Assembly (NCBI GenBank): GCA_036245805.1
Contig: BTRK01000002.1
Coordinates: 6,754,689 to 6,818,688 of the forward strand
Direction of reading: 5' to 3'
From: Pristionchus mayeri
Lineage: Eukaryota > Nematoda > Chromadorea > Rhabditida > Neodiplogasteridae
Length of the DNA: 64,000 nt
Shown here piece by piece: positions 45,096 through 57,002 of this stretch. A program made the translations under genes and the position numbers. Under the pieces are notes generated by a model. It ran no database searches. It was not told the DNA's origin and saw only the letters and a list, made by a program, of their open reading frames with translations. The first letter of the stretch is position 1; the number at the start of each line of letters is the position of its first letter.

Positions 45096-46098
45096 TCCAA
45101 CGTTAATATTCTCCTCGCTAATTCTGCCTGCTGAGAATGACCTTCAACAATTAATGAGTACTGAAATATTAGGATCAGGTGCAGCCAAATAATACATATT
45201 TTAGCAACCAGATTCATCCTTTGATTAGCCAGACATCTGGATCAATTACAGCTAGATGTTAGTAGAAGGTGTTACTAGACAAACTAATCGTCATGACTCG
45301 CAATAACTTAAATGAGTTCAACCACATCTTTTGCGTTGCTCAGAATGGGATTGAATCAGCTCCAGCTGGAAATTCAGTGTGCAAATGAAGCAATCGTATC
45401 TTCATGCTAGTCGAGAAAGCACGCAAAGTGAGTTCGTTTTTTTTTTATCTGTCGGCAATGTCATTGTCATTGCGGCTATTACTGTCATTATCACTATCAA
45501 TGGCGCTATCAACCGTCATTATCACTGTCAGTTTTGTTTTCAAATGACTCTCGGATCCCATAAATTTTAATTCTCTTTCAGCTCTTTCGGCTATGTTTCA
45601 CAAATGCTACTTATTCTGAATGTATACCAACTTTCGATCTGGTTTCCGGCTCTTTCGTAAAAACAAAACAACTTAAAATTCTGAAAAATTGCGTGGATAC
45701 GGTATCTCAATAAATTTCTCACGGCACTCTATATCTACTTCACGAGTCTACTTCATCTACTTCTATATCTACTTCACGAGGTGCACCTACAAATGATTTT
45801 TTATCCAAGTGATTCATTAAAATGGCATTATTTCTCCTCGCGTTTTCTCTCTAGTCTGATCTCATTTTGCGCAAACAGTTCAGAAAGATGGATCGGGTAA
45901 AGATCTGCGCTGTCTCGATCTCTAGTTTGCTAATCATTGCTCGCACTCTCTACAATGTAAATTAATAAAAGGAAACAATGTAAATTAAGTTTTAGTTATT
46001 AAATGTTTATCTTTGCATACAATATAAAACGACATTTCAACTGTGGGCATCAGATTGTTGCCGTCATATTCGAATTGCTGCACAATTTTGTTTGCTAT
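45096..46098. other. No recognisable gene
   Basis: Contains TATCTACTTC repeats near 45730-45780 and a CATTATCACT/TGTCATT simple tract near 45460-45530. No coding frame was recognised. Confidence 0.4.
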
Positions 46099-49000
46099 TT
46101 ATGAAACGAGCGATTTTCCATGAGCGAAAGCGGACGCGTCTTTCGGGACGATCTCGATCTCAATTTCAGCAGCAGAAGGAGCTTAAATTTTCGAATTTTT
46201 AAAGCAATACACTTCGCATCAACTAACACTCCGAAGATAAGTTATTACAATCCGTGACTTCATGTATATGAGAGGAATCGGGAAAGATTCCACATTGGCT
46301 GGGACGTAGGAATTCATGATTTTTAAATTGGCTGAAAAATTGAGTAAAAGTACTTCGAAACGTGCTCTTTCGAATGGCGTTGATCGTTTTTCACAGAAAT
46401 TTTTTTTTCGTCGTGACGTGCTTCTGAAGTGGGCGGCGGAGTCTCGATTTTTTCGGAAAAAGTTGATGTTTGACTCCATTTTTCGGCATTTTCCGATAAA
46501 GATACGAACAAATTGTCAACAGACGAATGAAAGAGGATTGAACGAGGAACATTTTTCTTCTTTGGATGGGTAGAAAACTGAAAAATTGCATCATGGGTCC
46601 AACTTTAGCGAAGATTTTGAAAAATTTCAAAATACCAAAAAGTAATGGTTGGCACTATGCACGATTTATTTGCCCTCCTGGGTACTTTCATTTTATATAT
46701 ATTTCATTGGAATCGGGTCATGCGTTGTAATGTTCCACTCGTTTAAGCAAAATCGGTCATGAGGGTCGGCTATAGACATCATGTTTACTGGATGCAAACT
46801 AGGTTATTTTGAATCATAATTGTTTAAATATCACAGAAACATGTTTCCGCTTCATTCCCAAGTAATTTTCACGTTCACTTTGTCATAAACTCGATTTGAA
46901 GAAATTGCGATCTGTCTTCCGGGAATGCCCAAATAACCAGGTTTTTGGTCGTAATTGGCGTCAATTCTAAGGGAAATCGTCTTAGTACCAAGTTGGAACA
47001 ATTATCAGAACATTTAGGAAAGAATATAATGCTTCAAATGTAAATTGCTCAATTTGAGAATCGAAAAATGCCGAAATACGACACGTCATTCAGAAATTAT
47101 GATATCGCAAACTGATTTGTACCAGAATATAGATAATGAAGAGCTGAACATTTTATCTGTTGAAAGTAAGCACCTATCGTTTCATTTACACGCGCTACAG
47201 ATGCTAGAAGTTGGATAGAATCCCCCGATAGCGCGCGCTCTACCCGTCTGCCGATCTCGCCTTCTGACTTCCCTCTCCCTCCCCTCTCTTAGCGCTCTCT
47301 CGCGCGCCTCGGCCTTCGTTTTCTGCCAACTTCTAGACTCCGTAGCGTGCGTAAATGAAAAGATAGGTGCTTACTTTCAACGGATAAAATGTTCAGCTCT
47401 TCATTATCTATATTCTGGTACAAATCAGTTTGCGATATCATAATTTCTGAATGACGTGCGTATTTCGGCATTTTTCGATTCTCAAATTGAGCAATTTACA
47501 TTTCAAGCATTATTTTCTTTCCCAAATGTTTTGATAATTGTTCCAACATGGTACTAAGACGATTTCCCTTAGAATTGACGTCAATTACGACCAAAAACCT
47601 GGTTATTTGGGCATTCCCAGAAGACAGATCTCAATTTCTTCAAATCGAGTCTATGACAAAGTGAACGTGAAAATTACTTGGGAATGAAGCGGAAACATGT
47701 TTCTGTGATGTATTTAAACAATTATGATTCAAAATAACCTAGTTTGCATCCAGTAAACATGATGTCTATAGCCGACCCTCATGACAGAGTTTGCTTAAAC
47801 GAGTGGAACATTACAACGCGTGACCCGATTCCAATGAAATATATATGAAATGAAAGTACCCAGGAGGGCTAATAAATCGCGCATAGTGCCAACCATTACT
47901 TTTTGGTATATTGAAATTTTTCAAAATCTTCGCTAAAGTTGGACCCATAATGCAATTTTTGAGTTTTCGACCCATCCAAAGAAGCAAAAATGTTCCTCGT
48001 TCAATCCTCTTTCATTCGTCTGTTGACAATTTGTACGTATCTTTATCGGAAAATGCCGAAAAATCGAGTCAAACATCGACTTTTTCCGAAAAAATAGAGA
48101 CTCCGCCCACTTCAGAAGCACGCCACGACGAAAAAAAAAAATTTTCTATGAAAAATGATCAACGCCATTCGAAAGAGCACGTTTCGAAGCACTTTTAATC
48201 ATTTTTTTAGGCAATTTAAAAATCATGAATTCCTACGTCCCGGCAGGCCTCAGAGTTCTCGAATATCTCCCGATTCCTCTCATATATGAATCCGGCACTT
48301 ACAAGATTTCGGTTTGACCAAATGTGCCAGGATTACGAATTGAGTGTCCTCAATTTGAAGGGGACGCCCGTCCTTGTTGCAGTAATATTCTCCGTAGTCA
48401 AAGGCGCGCAGCAACTTGGCGAGACCGACCGTGAAAGGGTCGCCTAACGCCTTGTTATGGCGTGCGTGGTCCTGAAAATGCGTTTTCTTGCATTTATTTG
48501 CTTTGCGTCTCCGAGAAATTGCGAGAATCAACCATTATTGAGGTGTTAGCGATTGTTCGTTCCGAAAATATTGTTTAGCAGGCTCATAGCAGGTTCAGCA
48601 GATTACTTATTCTCACGGAACAGGAGTGAGATAGAATCGTACTAGAGCGCGGTCTAAGTGGAGGTGTCAGATGAAAAGTCGCACGCAGTATGCATAATAG
48701 AGGAGATGTGTTAGAGCCCGCCTCTCTCAACCAGTTCTCAACCATTGATTGCCAGCCAGATTTAATCTTAAATTTCAAGCCGGCTCAGTGGCGACTTTTT
48801 TCGTAATTCCTCACTTATGCATATATTTGCAATTGATCTGGCGAATGTAATGAGTGGATGCAATGATGCGACATTGGTGCCGGTTCTACAGCATATTGGG
48901 AAACTTACAAGAGAATTCAGAGCTTTCTTCATGGTTGAACTGAACAACTCGTTGTCATCGGCAATCTTGTTCTGACCTGAACGAATTTGTCTCGATTAGA

Positions 49001-49975
49001 AGACAATTGTAAGATTCAGACAGTCATACCAAGCAAAACGATCGTAAGTTCGTTTCGCGATGAGGAGAGGTACGGCACCTAGAAATACGATTGTGATTCG
49101 TGGGGTAATTTAAGACAAATTGAGCGACTATATGGATTGCGCAAGGTTTTTTTTATAGTGAAACTCAGCAGGACTGTTTTTTTTTGTTTCTTTTCTTATT
49201 TTTTTATATTATTGTCTGTTCATGTCTGAGACAGAAAATGTTTCTGACCAGAAGCAAAAACTAATTGTCCTAAAGAAATCTGGCATCAGGCAATCCTTCG
49301 AAAAAATGACAAAGATGTCCATTTTACATTTTAAGAGACAATTCGTAGTACCGTTTCCGGACTCGAGTAAAACTGCTACCTTGTGAGATGAAAATTGAAC
49401 TCACGTCCCAGTACAGCAAGAACAGCTTGCCAGCTATCTCGAAGACGATCGCACCACGAGTTCCGAACATTGACCAATTCACTTTCTCGGTTGTCTGAAG
49501 CAAAAAAAAATGTATTCGACTGTGCTAGATCTCATTTCAATAAAGAACAATTGCATTGTACAACCCCTTCATGGTTGTTAGCAATTGAGAACATTTGAAA
49601 AATTTCACTTACAAATTGCAAGCGCGTTCCGGGATCGATATCGATCGGTTTCTTGCATAAATTTCCATCCCAAATGTGATCAAATTTGTAGTGGATTGTC
49701 GTGCTGAAAATGAGTGTATGCAAAACTTCCTCTCCATTATTTTCGTTTGTGAGAAAAAAAGGTTACTTCATAATTATGAAATTGAAATTTTTGCAGACAA
49801 ACTCACTTGGTGTAGTTGTCAATGCGGAAATGCGCGTGAATGTCGAGCGGATTATTCTTGAGCCTGCCAACTAGGTTCAGGTTGAATTTGCTCGGAATGC
49901 ACGCTAGCGCATCCTCACTCGACAAGAGTTCCGGAATCGATCTGAATTTCCGACATCGCTTCACAAATGTTTTAA
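46099..49975 (-). CDS. Beta-rich protein family member, paralogue 1
   Basis: Exons from high coordinates: a frame from an AG at 49976 with CIPSKFNLNLVGRLKNNPLD and HAHFRIDNYT; then KFDHIWDGNLCKKPIDIDPG (about 49625-49710); KVNWSMFGTRGAIVFEIAG ... YWD (about 49406-49495); VPYLSS.RNELTIVLLG (about 49030-49080); NKIADDNELFSSTMKKAL; GDPFTVGLAKLLRAFDYGEY (48300-48475); and a last exon 46099-46181 with AAEIEIEIVPKDASAF ending KSLVS-stop. It aligns along its length with the gene at 50070-51792. The G-T-R-G-A-hydrophobic strand followed by WDVPY recalls the actinoporin/cytolysin-like fold, but only faintly. No start Met was found in the first exon. A 2-kb foldback element fills the last intron. Confidence 0.55.
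46259..48292. mobile_element. Large foldback transposon (2.0 kb) in an intron
   Basis: Arms of about 950 bp: TATGAGAGGAATCGGGA, GTAGGAATTCATGATTTTTA, GAAACGTGCTCTTTCGAATG and TTCCACTCGTTTAAGCAAA all recur inverted on the right. The centre near 47215-47330 holds a GC-rich pair, GCGCGCGCTCTACCC and GCGCTCTCTCGCGCGC. No transposase frame was found. It lies between the last two exons of the beta-rich paralogue 1. Confidence 0.85.
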
Positions 49976-50069
49976 CTGCGAGCCACGGCCTCGTTTTGTG
50001 CTCACTCCTCCGATCGGTTAATTTGCAAGTTGTACAATTTAGAGATGTTGTTATTAATTTTTAAACCAC

Positions 50070-51792
50070 TCAAAACGCAACAGACCTCATCTGCTTAGGG
50101 CCCGTTCCTAGAGGTATCGCAAAATCCGATTCGTGAATCGGCACAATGTCCACTTTGATCTGACACTGCTGTTTTGTGCCTGTGATTCAGTGGTGAGCAA
50201 GATGTATAACACAGGTATCACCAGTCAGTGGAGGTAGCTATGAAAATGTTTTTCAAACGTTTTTCAAAAAAAATCGACCAAACTAAGTTGGAATACTACC
50301 CTAATGAAGAGTTTGTGAAAGAACTATAATATTTGTCCTAGAGTATTTTTGCTTCATCGACTCGTGTACATGTGATAATAAATATTATACAATTAAAAAA
50401 CTAAATTATTATTCCAAAAAGTGGTAATTGCTGTATTGTTTGAATGTTGTTTTCAAATTTGTTGCTCACCCATCGTTGCTCTAATCGCGAAATTGTCGTT
50501 TTGTATCTGCACGTATCGAACTTCGGAATAGTAGACGGCGAAATCGAACGAATGTAGCGCACGTGCCATACTGCTAGTAATGTAATAGCTGTAGCCTGAT
50601 CGGCCACCCTAGAAAGTTGCTTTCACTGAGGCAAGCGCATCGAGTAACTCGTTTATACTACGCATACTCGAGCCGAGAACGAGCAAACAACAGGCTCTGC
50701 CTGTACTCACACCGCCATAGAAAACGTCGCTTATTTTCTTCACAAAGTCGACGTTCAACCCCAATGACTTGTAGGTACCTGAACAATCGTTTACATAGTT
50801 TCTCATCTACCTCAAAAAATATAGAAAAAAAAGTTTGTAATCTTGTTTTATAGTTTTAGTATGATGCGTGTGTGTGACATTTTTTTTCAAAAAAAATAAA
50901 CCAAGAAGCCCGATGGAGAGGCTGTTGTTACGTTCCGTCATGTAAGGAACCTGGAATGAGGATATAACCCCAAAGGAAATTGAATTCCGTAAATTCGATA
51001 GGTAATTCGTAATTTCAAACAAATGCGTAATTACATTTTTAAAATGTTCATTTCAAAAACATTTGTCTGTAACTTGTGCTTCTGGAAAAAATTTTTTAAA
51101 ACGAATCTAAAATAGTGTTTAATAACTCACGTCCCAATGCAAGAAGAACAGCTCGCCAGCGATTTCGAAAAACACAACACCTCGGGATCCGAACGTTGAC
51201 CACTCTGCCTTTGTTGTTGTCTGAAAGAAGGTGCGGCGATTAATTACAAGCGATTAATTACAAGATTAATTGGGCACAAGCATCGTTCAAGAAGAAATCA
51301 AGCCGAAAATCGTATGAAGATGCCCGAAGGAATAAATTGTATATTCATATTCTATTCATATACTACGTATGACGGATTCGAGCTGGAACACAGGACTCTC
51401 GAGGCATACTCGTCTGTTGTCACGCCCGGAACGTATATTAAATGACTCACAAAGTTCATCTGGTTAGCCGGCGCGATGTCCAGAGGAGAGGAAGCAATGT
51501 CTCCATCGATCGGCCAGGCGCCCTTGCAGCTGATAGTGGAGCTGAAATGATTGTCCTAGCATTAGATCCAATTCCGAGCCGTGCAAAATCTTTTTGGATA
51601 TCTCATTGGGTCATGCACTGGAGTAGAGAAACAACACATTATTGATTTTGAGGTTTCTCCAACTCACGTCGTGAAATTTCTGATTTCGAAATCAACATTC
51701 ACTGCAACGCCGCTTTTCACGTTCGCTCCCACGACAATCAGAGCAGCCGCTTCTGAGATGCGCAGGAACGCTGTAGCAGTAGCCATAGCCAT
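50070..51792 (-). CDS. Beta-rich protein family member, paralogue 2
   Basis: Seven exons join in frame: 51668-51792 (MAMATATAFLRISEAAALIV), 51451-51541 (SCKGAWPIDGDIASSPLDIA), 51131-51220 (KAEWSTFGSRGVVFFEIAGE ... LHWD), 50902-50950 (VPYMTERNNSLSIGLL), 50711-50778 (YKSLGLNVDFVKKISDVFYG), 50470-50608 (SGYSYYITSSMARALHSFDF) and 50070-50179 (QCQIKVDIVPIHESDFAIPL ending RSVAF-stop). The last assumes read-through of a GTCTG. That gives about 224 aa without a classical signal peptide. Alternating hydrophobics, the SRGVVFFEI strand and the WDVPY turn suggest a beta-sandwich like actinoporin/aegerolysin-type proteins, which bind membranes; this is a weak structural guess. Its paralogue follows directly downstream. 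Confidence 0.6.
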
Positions 51793-52152
51793 CTTCCTAA
51801 AAAACAATCTTATATACAAATCAATGCGAGTGTAAGGTAAGGAATTTCGAAAACGAATCACGAGATGGTTCCTATCGAGATGGTTCGAGAGAGTTTGCAC
51901 AAGCACACGACCTTGACATTACGCGGGTGAATTGTTCAATGATATTATGTATTCTTTTGAGAAAAAAAAGGCAAAATGCAACGTTTACTATCGATAAAGG
52001 ACGACTTTCGCTTGAAATTCGAAGCAAACAACAGCGATAAGCTCAAGCATGACTACAATTGTGCCCATAGAAAACAAAGCGGGCATAACGTAGCGCATTT
52101 TGAAATTGAATCACGAGATGCCTCCTCTCAACCTATCGCAATGCAGTTTGGG
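51793..52152. other. Upstream of the beta-rich genes, nothing recognised
   Basis: No RNA gene or credible exon. A short plus-strand frame exists but its composition is not protein-like. Confidence 0.4.
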
Positions 52153-52247
52153 CGAGCAATCGTCTGACTCTCTTCAGTTTACACGCTCTCTCGTCTCTCT
52201 GGCCGGCGAGAGAGCGTGCAAACTGAAGAGAGTCAGACGATGGCTCG
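52153..52247. mobile_element. Palindromic hairpin MITE
   Basis: CGAGCAATCGTCTGACTCTC and GAGAGTCAGACGATGGCTCG form the outer arms. TTTACACGCTCTCTCGTCTC and GGCGAGAGAGCGTGCAAA form the inner arms. It is nearly perfect. A clear target duplication was not fixed. Confidence 0.75.
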
Positions 52248-52798
52248 TTTGAGGGGACACGCTGGGGGAGGCGAGGGGAAGTGGGGGCAAAAAGTGTTTA
52301 CGCCTTTGCGATGCTATCTCTCCTTCACGAGGCGCAACTCCAAGTGATTAATTGCTTTCTTTCTCCTCACGTTTTCTCTCTAGTCCGATCCCAGTTTACA
52401 CAAAAGGTTCAGTAGAAGCAAGGAACAGAAGGATGATGCCATTGGAACCATCAAGCAAGAACATCAGTGAGCGTCCGATCAAACTAGAGAAAAAACAAAT
52501 TCAGAGAATGAATCATATTCCAAATATGGAGTGTGAACTGGACAAATATTGGCATAAGATCCAAAATTCCCAAGCAACGATTTGTCATCATTGGCCGAAA
52601 TGCGCCTTTGGTTTAAAAAAGTATTGTATTTCACCCGATTAAGGTCAAACAATTGAGTGAAAAATTCATGGAAAGGCAAATAATTATCCAGAACACAAAG
52701 TAATGGCGGGCGAAATGCGCGAGCGCCAGTAGAGAGACTGGCGGAGGAACGTGGGAAAGTCAATTCGACCCATCAACAAAAGCCTGAGCCGAAGCGAC
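52248..52798. other. No recognisable gene
   Basis: Spacer between two hairpin MITEs. Open frames are short and lack splice context. Confidence 0.4.
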
Positions 52799-52890
52799 GA
52801 TCAATCGTCTGACTCTCTTCAGTTTACACGCTGTCTCGTCTCTTTGACCGGCGAGAGAGCGTGCAAACCGAAGAGAGTCAGACGATTGCT
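52799..52890. mobile_element. Palindromic hairpin MITE, 9-bp duplication CGAAGCGAC
   Basis: Arms ATCGTCTGACTCTCTTCAG and GAAGAGAGTCAGACGAT around ACACGCTGTCTCGTCTC and GGCGAGAGAGCGTGC. CGAAGCGAC occurs at 52790-52798 and 52891-52899. It is about 90 percent identical by eye to 52153-52247. Confidence 0.8.
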
Positions 52891-52983
52891 CGAAGCGACC
52901 CTCTGACTATTGCGAGAAAGGTTGAAGTAGTATGGTTGGTGAAACTCGGTTTCGCTAGTGGCATGGGAAGAAATGATTATCTT

Positions 52984-53093
52984 AGAGTTCGAGAAATGAA
53001 ACCACGGTATCTTCATTCTACACACTCTCTCGCAATTCGGCCGGTCGAGAGAGTGTGTAAAATTAAGAGACGATGACCGGAATTACGAACTCT
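52984..53093. mobile_element. Palindromic hairpin MITE, TAGAGTTCG-ended type
   Basis: Starts near TAGAGTTCGAGAAATGAAA and ends GAATTACGAACTCTA. The inner arms are ACACACTCTCTCGCAATTCG and CCGGTCGAGAGAGTGTGT. It has the same ends as 12667-12778. Confidence 0.75.
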
Positions 53094-53186
53094 AATTCTC
53101 ATAATTTCGTATGCTCTCTCGCCTGTCTAATCGTAGAATGAATCCGGACGAAAATGATCCTGACATTTCATTGTTGGTCTGTTTCT

Positions 53187-53317
53187 CTCGTTTTCCCTTC
53201 GTGGTTGACACTTTAACTCCTGAACTGATCGGATTTCACAAATGAGTGTTTAATCGCCGTGTTATCGGCATCGGCTATTCGGGACGGTTATAGAGAGTGA
53301 CACGAAGGGAAAACGAG
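53187..53317. repeat. Short TIR pair
   Basis: CTCGTTTTCCCTTCGTG (53187-53203) and CACGAAGGGAAAACGAG (53301-53317) are perfect 17-bp inverted repeats around about 97 bp. It may be a small MITE; no target duplication was identified. Confidence 0.55.
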
Positions 53318-54268
53318 ATGGACAAAGAAGGGATGAAAAGGATGGAAGAGCAAAGACGTGTATTGGCAGAAACCAATGTAAATGAGGGAGTAGAGCCACT
53401 TTTCTTGCCATTTTTTAAATGTGGTATATGCCAGATGGTTTATTGCATCTTTGTTTTCCGTAATTTTAAAAGAATAAGGAATGCTTTAATGAATAAGGAA
53501 ACGCAAAATCACTTATTAATCAACAACACTACCAACAGCAACAATATTGATGCAGGGGCCATTTACAACATGAAATATTGCTATCATACTCGTGCGCCGT
53601 TGTATTTGCTATTCTCGAACCTCACATCTACGCATTTCCTCTCCTAATTGGGCATTTGAGTTTCACTGAGATTATTTATTCTTGATTTTTTCACCGCAGT
53701 CAATAAACGGCTCGTTCCCGTGATGAAAAAAATCCCTCATAATATAGGCTATGTAAAATTATCCAGCTTATCGCACCCGACATCATTTCGTTTTTGCTTG
53801 AGTAGATACGATAAAATGAGAGTACTCGTTCCTCTCGGCTACAGTAACCGGCAACAATCTGGGAAACCACCGGTCCTTCCCCCTCCAGATCAGGCTAGAT
53901 TCATCCTTGACCAGCCTTGATGATCTCAAACATTCTCGAACCTCAAGTTTTCTTCTGCCACAATCAAATAATTTTCACTGATTAAGTTTGCTCCCTCGAT
54001 TTCTCCACAGTCAATGCTTATTTTATATTTTATTTTATCTACGCACAAGGCGCAACGAGATACGAATATTATATTATGGAAATATGACGTACAGAATAAT
54101 TTAACTCCTCACACTGAGGATTCAAAGTGATAGAATAGGGAGAGAGAAGGGAGTACAAAAAGAAGCGAGAGAAAAAAAATAAGCGAAGATCGAGTCAACT
54201 GGTCTCATCTGTCTTCGTCTGATCAATGCTTGCCGCTAACCTCTTCGAAATCGCATCAAGAGCAACTA
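53318..54268. other. No supported gene
   Basis: A 116-codon plus-strand frame at 53297-53647 begins in the TIR pair, is Asn/Thr-rich in the middle and resembles no family. I do not call it. The rest is AT-rich. Confidence 0.4.
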
Positions 54269-55510
54269 TTAGGTTGTTGCATAAGTCATGTCCGATTTGG
54301 AAGCCTCTAAGTTATTTTGTCAATCTTGCTTGTATGTTTTTTCCATTGTCTGGTCTCATAGCATAACAGAGGCATATGCTTGTACATTCTAACAATCTTA
54401 TTTATCTAAAGCATAAATGTCTGCATTAAGAGAAAACGAAGCTTGAACTGTTCGGACTATCGCATATCTTCACACTTTTTCTTTGACACGGTGCTAGTTG
54501 ATGGGAACAGATAGTGATACTTCCTCACCCAGCTAAATTAGAAGTATAGATAATACACTTTCTAAAACTAGGTTGTATGGGCTTGCTTATTCAGCGCATT
54601 CAACATGAAAACCCAGTGAATGTGAATGTAGACACTGAAATGCTGTCCAGTTGAATGAATTGCACTTTTTCCAGTACAAGATATACTGAATTCACTAGAA
54701 GTAGCTTTTAACCATCGCTAAAGGGGCTATGCAAATACCATTAAAATTCGAGAGTAGTTGCTCGTCTATATCAGAAATCTGAAAAATTACGAAAACGAAA
54801 TTTCGGACAAATTTCACAAAATTCGTGATTTCAGATACTTTGAAAATTAAATCTCTATTCAGCGATGAATGATTTTCAAATAGTTTTCACGAAAGTGATT
54901 GTAGCATATGGGTTGCTGGTTCAGATTACCACAATAGTCCACACATTCTAGTTGTGCGAGAGACATAAACTAGAAAAATGTGCAAAATTCGGCATTCAAA
55001 TTTTCACCACTAATTTCTGGAAGAATAATCACGTCAAATGAAACTAGATTCAATACTTTACATGATTAGGGATATTAACACCGCACATTGATCATTTTTA
55101 AAAACAAAAGATGAATCGATATCATATGGCACGGCACGAAAATGGCATGGGTTCGTATCGGTTGGCAAAGAACTATCTGAACGCATTTCCAGATTTTCTA
55201 AAAAATTTAGCCATGCCTTTCAAGCACTGATTACCATTAGTGGTTCGGTATGATGTACATTCTTAGCACTCTACGATAATGCTATGAGTTTGGCACTTTG
55301 TATGTTCCTAACGAAATAGGGGACTGGAGAAATACGAAACGAGAACGTTCAAGTGCACTAATTTCGTCTAATTTCGTGTCTATATTATCGAAATGACAGG
55401 GATACAGTATAGTGCGCTAGAAAGTGTATTACATCCTCCATATACCACAAAAGATACATGCTATCAACGCTCACATGAATATCTGTAGAAACCGGAATTT
55501 GTAGATGATA

Positions 55511-56437
55511 TTGGGGTGTCCGGAAAGTTCGTATAATTTTTTGTTTTTATTTTTTATTCAATGCTTTACAATTCTCAGTGACCAATGAATGCCCCCTTCT
55601 TTCTCACTACCTCCCTCCAGCGATTGGGCAGGGTCTCGATTCCTCTCTTCCAGAATGCGGGTTTCTTCGAGACCGCCCAGTTCACGAAAGCCCTCACAAC
55701 TTCTTCTCGATTCTTGAACTTCTTTCCGTGCTCTTCCTTCTTCGGGACGGGCGTGGGCTTCTCATCTGCATCCACCCATTGCAGTCTCCTCACAGGGTTA
55801 TCGTACGTGATCCACTTCTCATCTGTAGCGATGATGGAATTGACCCATCGAAGATTGGATCTACGATGGAGTAATTCCCGACAGACTTGAACACGATTTT
55901 TCAGCTGTTCGGGGGAGAGGTCATGGGGAATCACTTGTGGAAGTTTCGGCTTCTTCCTAGATCGATGGAGGATATCGGACACCGTTGATCTGGGAGTACC
56001 AGTAAACTTCTTCAACTCACGTACACTGGCCATGGGCTTGCGCTTCAGTGTGCGGAGAGCGAGAGGCTGATCGAGGGAGGGAGGGCGTCCAGAGCGGGGT
56101 TGATCATCGAGACCAAACTCCCCTTTCTTGAAGCGGGAGAACCGCTTATAGCAGAAGGGTATGGAGGGGGCGTCAGCTCCTTCCGACTGGGCCAGGGCAG
56201 AGTGGGCCTCCTTCACGGATCGGCCAAGACGGTAGTAATGAAGTAAAACTGCTCGGAGGTATAGATGGGAGTCCATCACAAAAATCAATGTAGCAACTAG
56301 GAGACTGATTAAATCCTCTCACTACTCAACGTCAGAATGATGCAATACATTGTTGACAAACAGATTGCGCAATCACTGCATTTGATCGCGAACTGACTTT
56401 TTTCCGAAGCATTATACGAACTTTCCGGACACCCCAA
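55511..56437 (-). mobile_element. Internally deleted mariner element
   Basis: Ends TTGGGGTGTCCGGAAAGTTC and GAACTTTCCGGACACCCCAA are inverted, with TA outside both (55509-55510, 56438-56439). At 927 bp it is shorter than an intact mariner (about 1.3 kb). Confidence 0.9.
55575..56288 (-). pseudogene. Mariner transposase with catalytic-core deletion
   Basis: One open frame of 237 codons. It has N-terminal helix-turn-helix domains (AVLLHYYRLGRSVKEAHSAL, CYKRFSRFKKGEFGLDDQPR, SGRPPSL, SVRELKKFTGTPRSTVSDIL) and a catalytic-domain start with the first Asp in IIATDEKWITYDNP. It then jumps from KPTPVPKKEEHGKK to the C-terminal FKNREEVVRAFVNWA and IETLPNRWREVVRKKGAF. The segment holding the other two acidic catalytic residues is missing, yet the frame stays open across the joint. 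The product would keep end-binding but not cutting, a possible self-repressor. An intact mariner transposase has about 345 residues. Confidence 0.85.
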
Positions 56438-57002
56438 TAAAATCGGACAAGACTTATGCAACAACCTGATACTTGGGTAGATCACATCCATTGCCGCTAC
56501 TCGAACCGATCAGTACAGTTCGTAATTGGACTCTTCTAGAAGCAAGGGAAGGATTCGCAAGAAATGGTCTCTTCATTCTGCGATTAGGCAGGCGGGAGAG
56601 CATGCGACACTAAAAGATTTCCTCCAAACCCATTTCTACTCTCGGCACTTTCGGTCTGAGTTTCACCAACCGTACGCTGAATAAGCAAACCCATTCAACC
56701 TAGTTTTAGAAAGTGTATTATCCATACTTCTAATTTAGCTGGGTGAGGAAGTATCACTATCTGTTCCCATCAACTAGCACCTTGCCAAAGAAAAAGTGTG
56801 AATATATGCAATAGTCCGAACAGTTCAAGCTTCGTTTTCTCTTAATGCAGACATTTATGCTTCAGGTAAATAAGATTGTTAGAATGTACAAGCATATGCC
56901 TCTGTTATGCCATGATACCAGACAATGGCAAAAACATACAAGCAAGATCGACAAAATAACTTAGAGGCTTCCAAATCGGACATGACTTATGCAACAACCT
57001 AA

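Larger units (their letters stand above)
54269..57002. mobile_element. Mariner-ended foldback element with nested insertions
   Basis: The ends are TTAGGTTGTTGCATAAGTCA and TGACTTATGCAACAACCTAA with TA outside both (54267-54268, 57003-57004). Inverted similarity continues about 330 bp inward, to TTGCTTATTCAGCG at the left and GCTGAATAAGCAAACCC at about 56675. TTAGGTTG-GCA-AAGT ends are those of the mariner (cecropia-type) group. It contains a second deleted mariner at 55511-56437 and, just right of it, a solo copy of its own terminus (GACTTATGCAACAACCT, about 56450-56468). Confidence 0.8.

Noticed and set aside
53297..53647. 116-codon ORF
   Set aside because: Begins in a TIR pair, is Asn/Thr-rich by base composition and has no family resemblance or splice sites.
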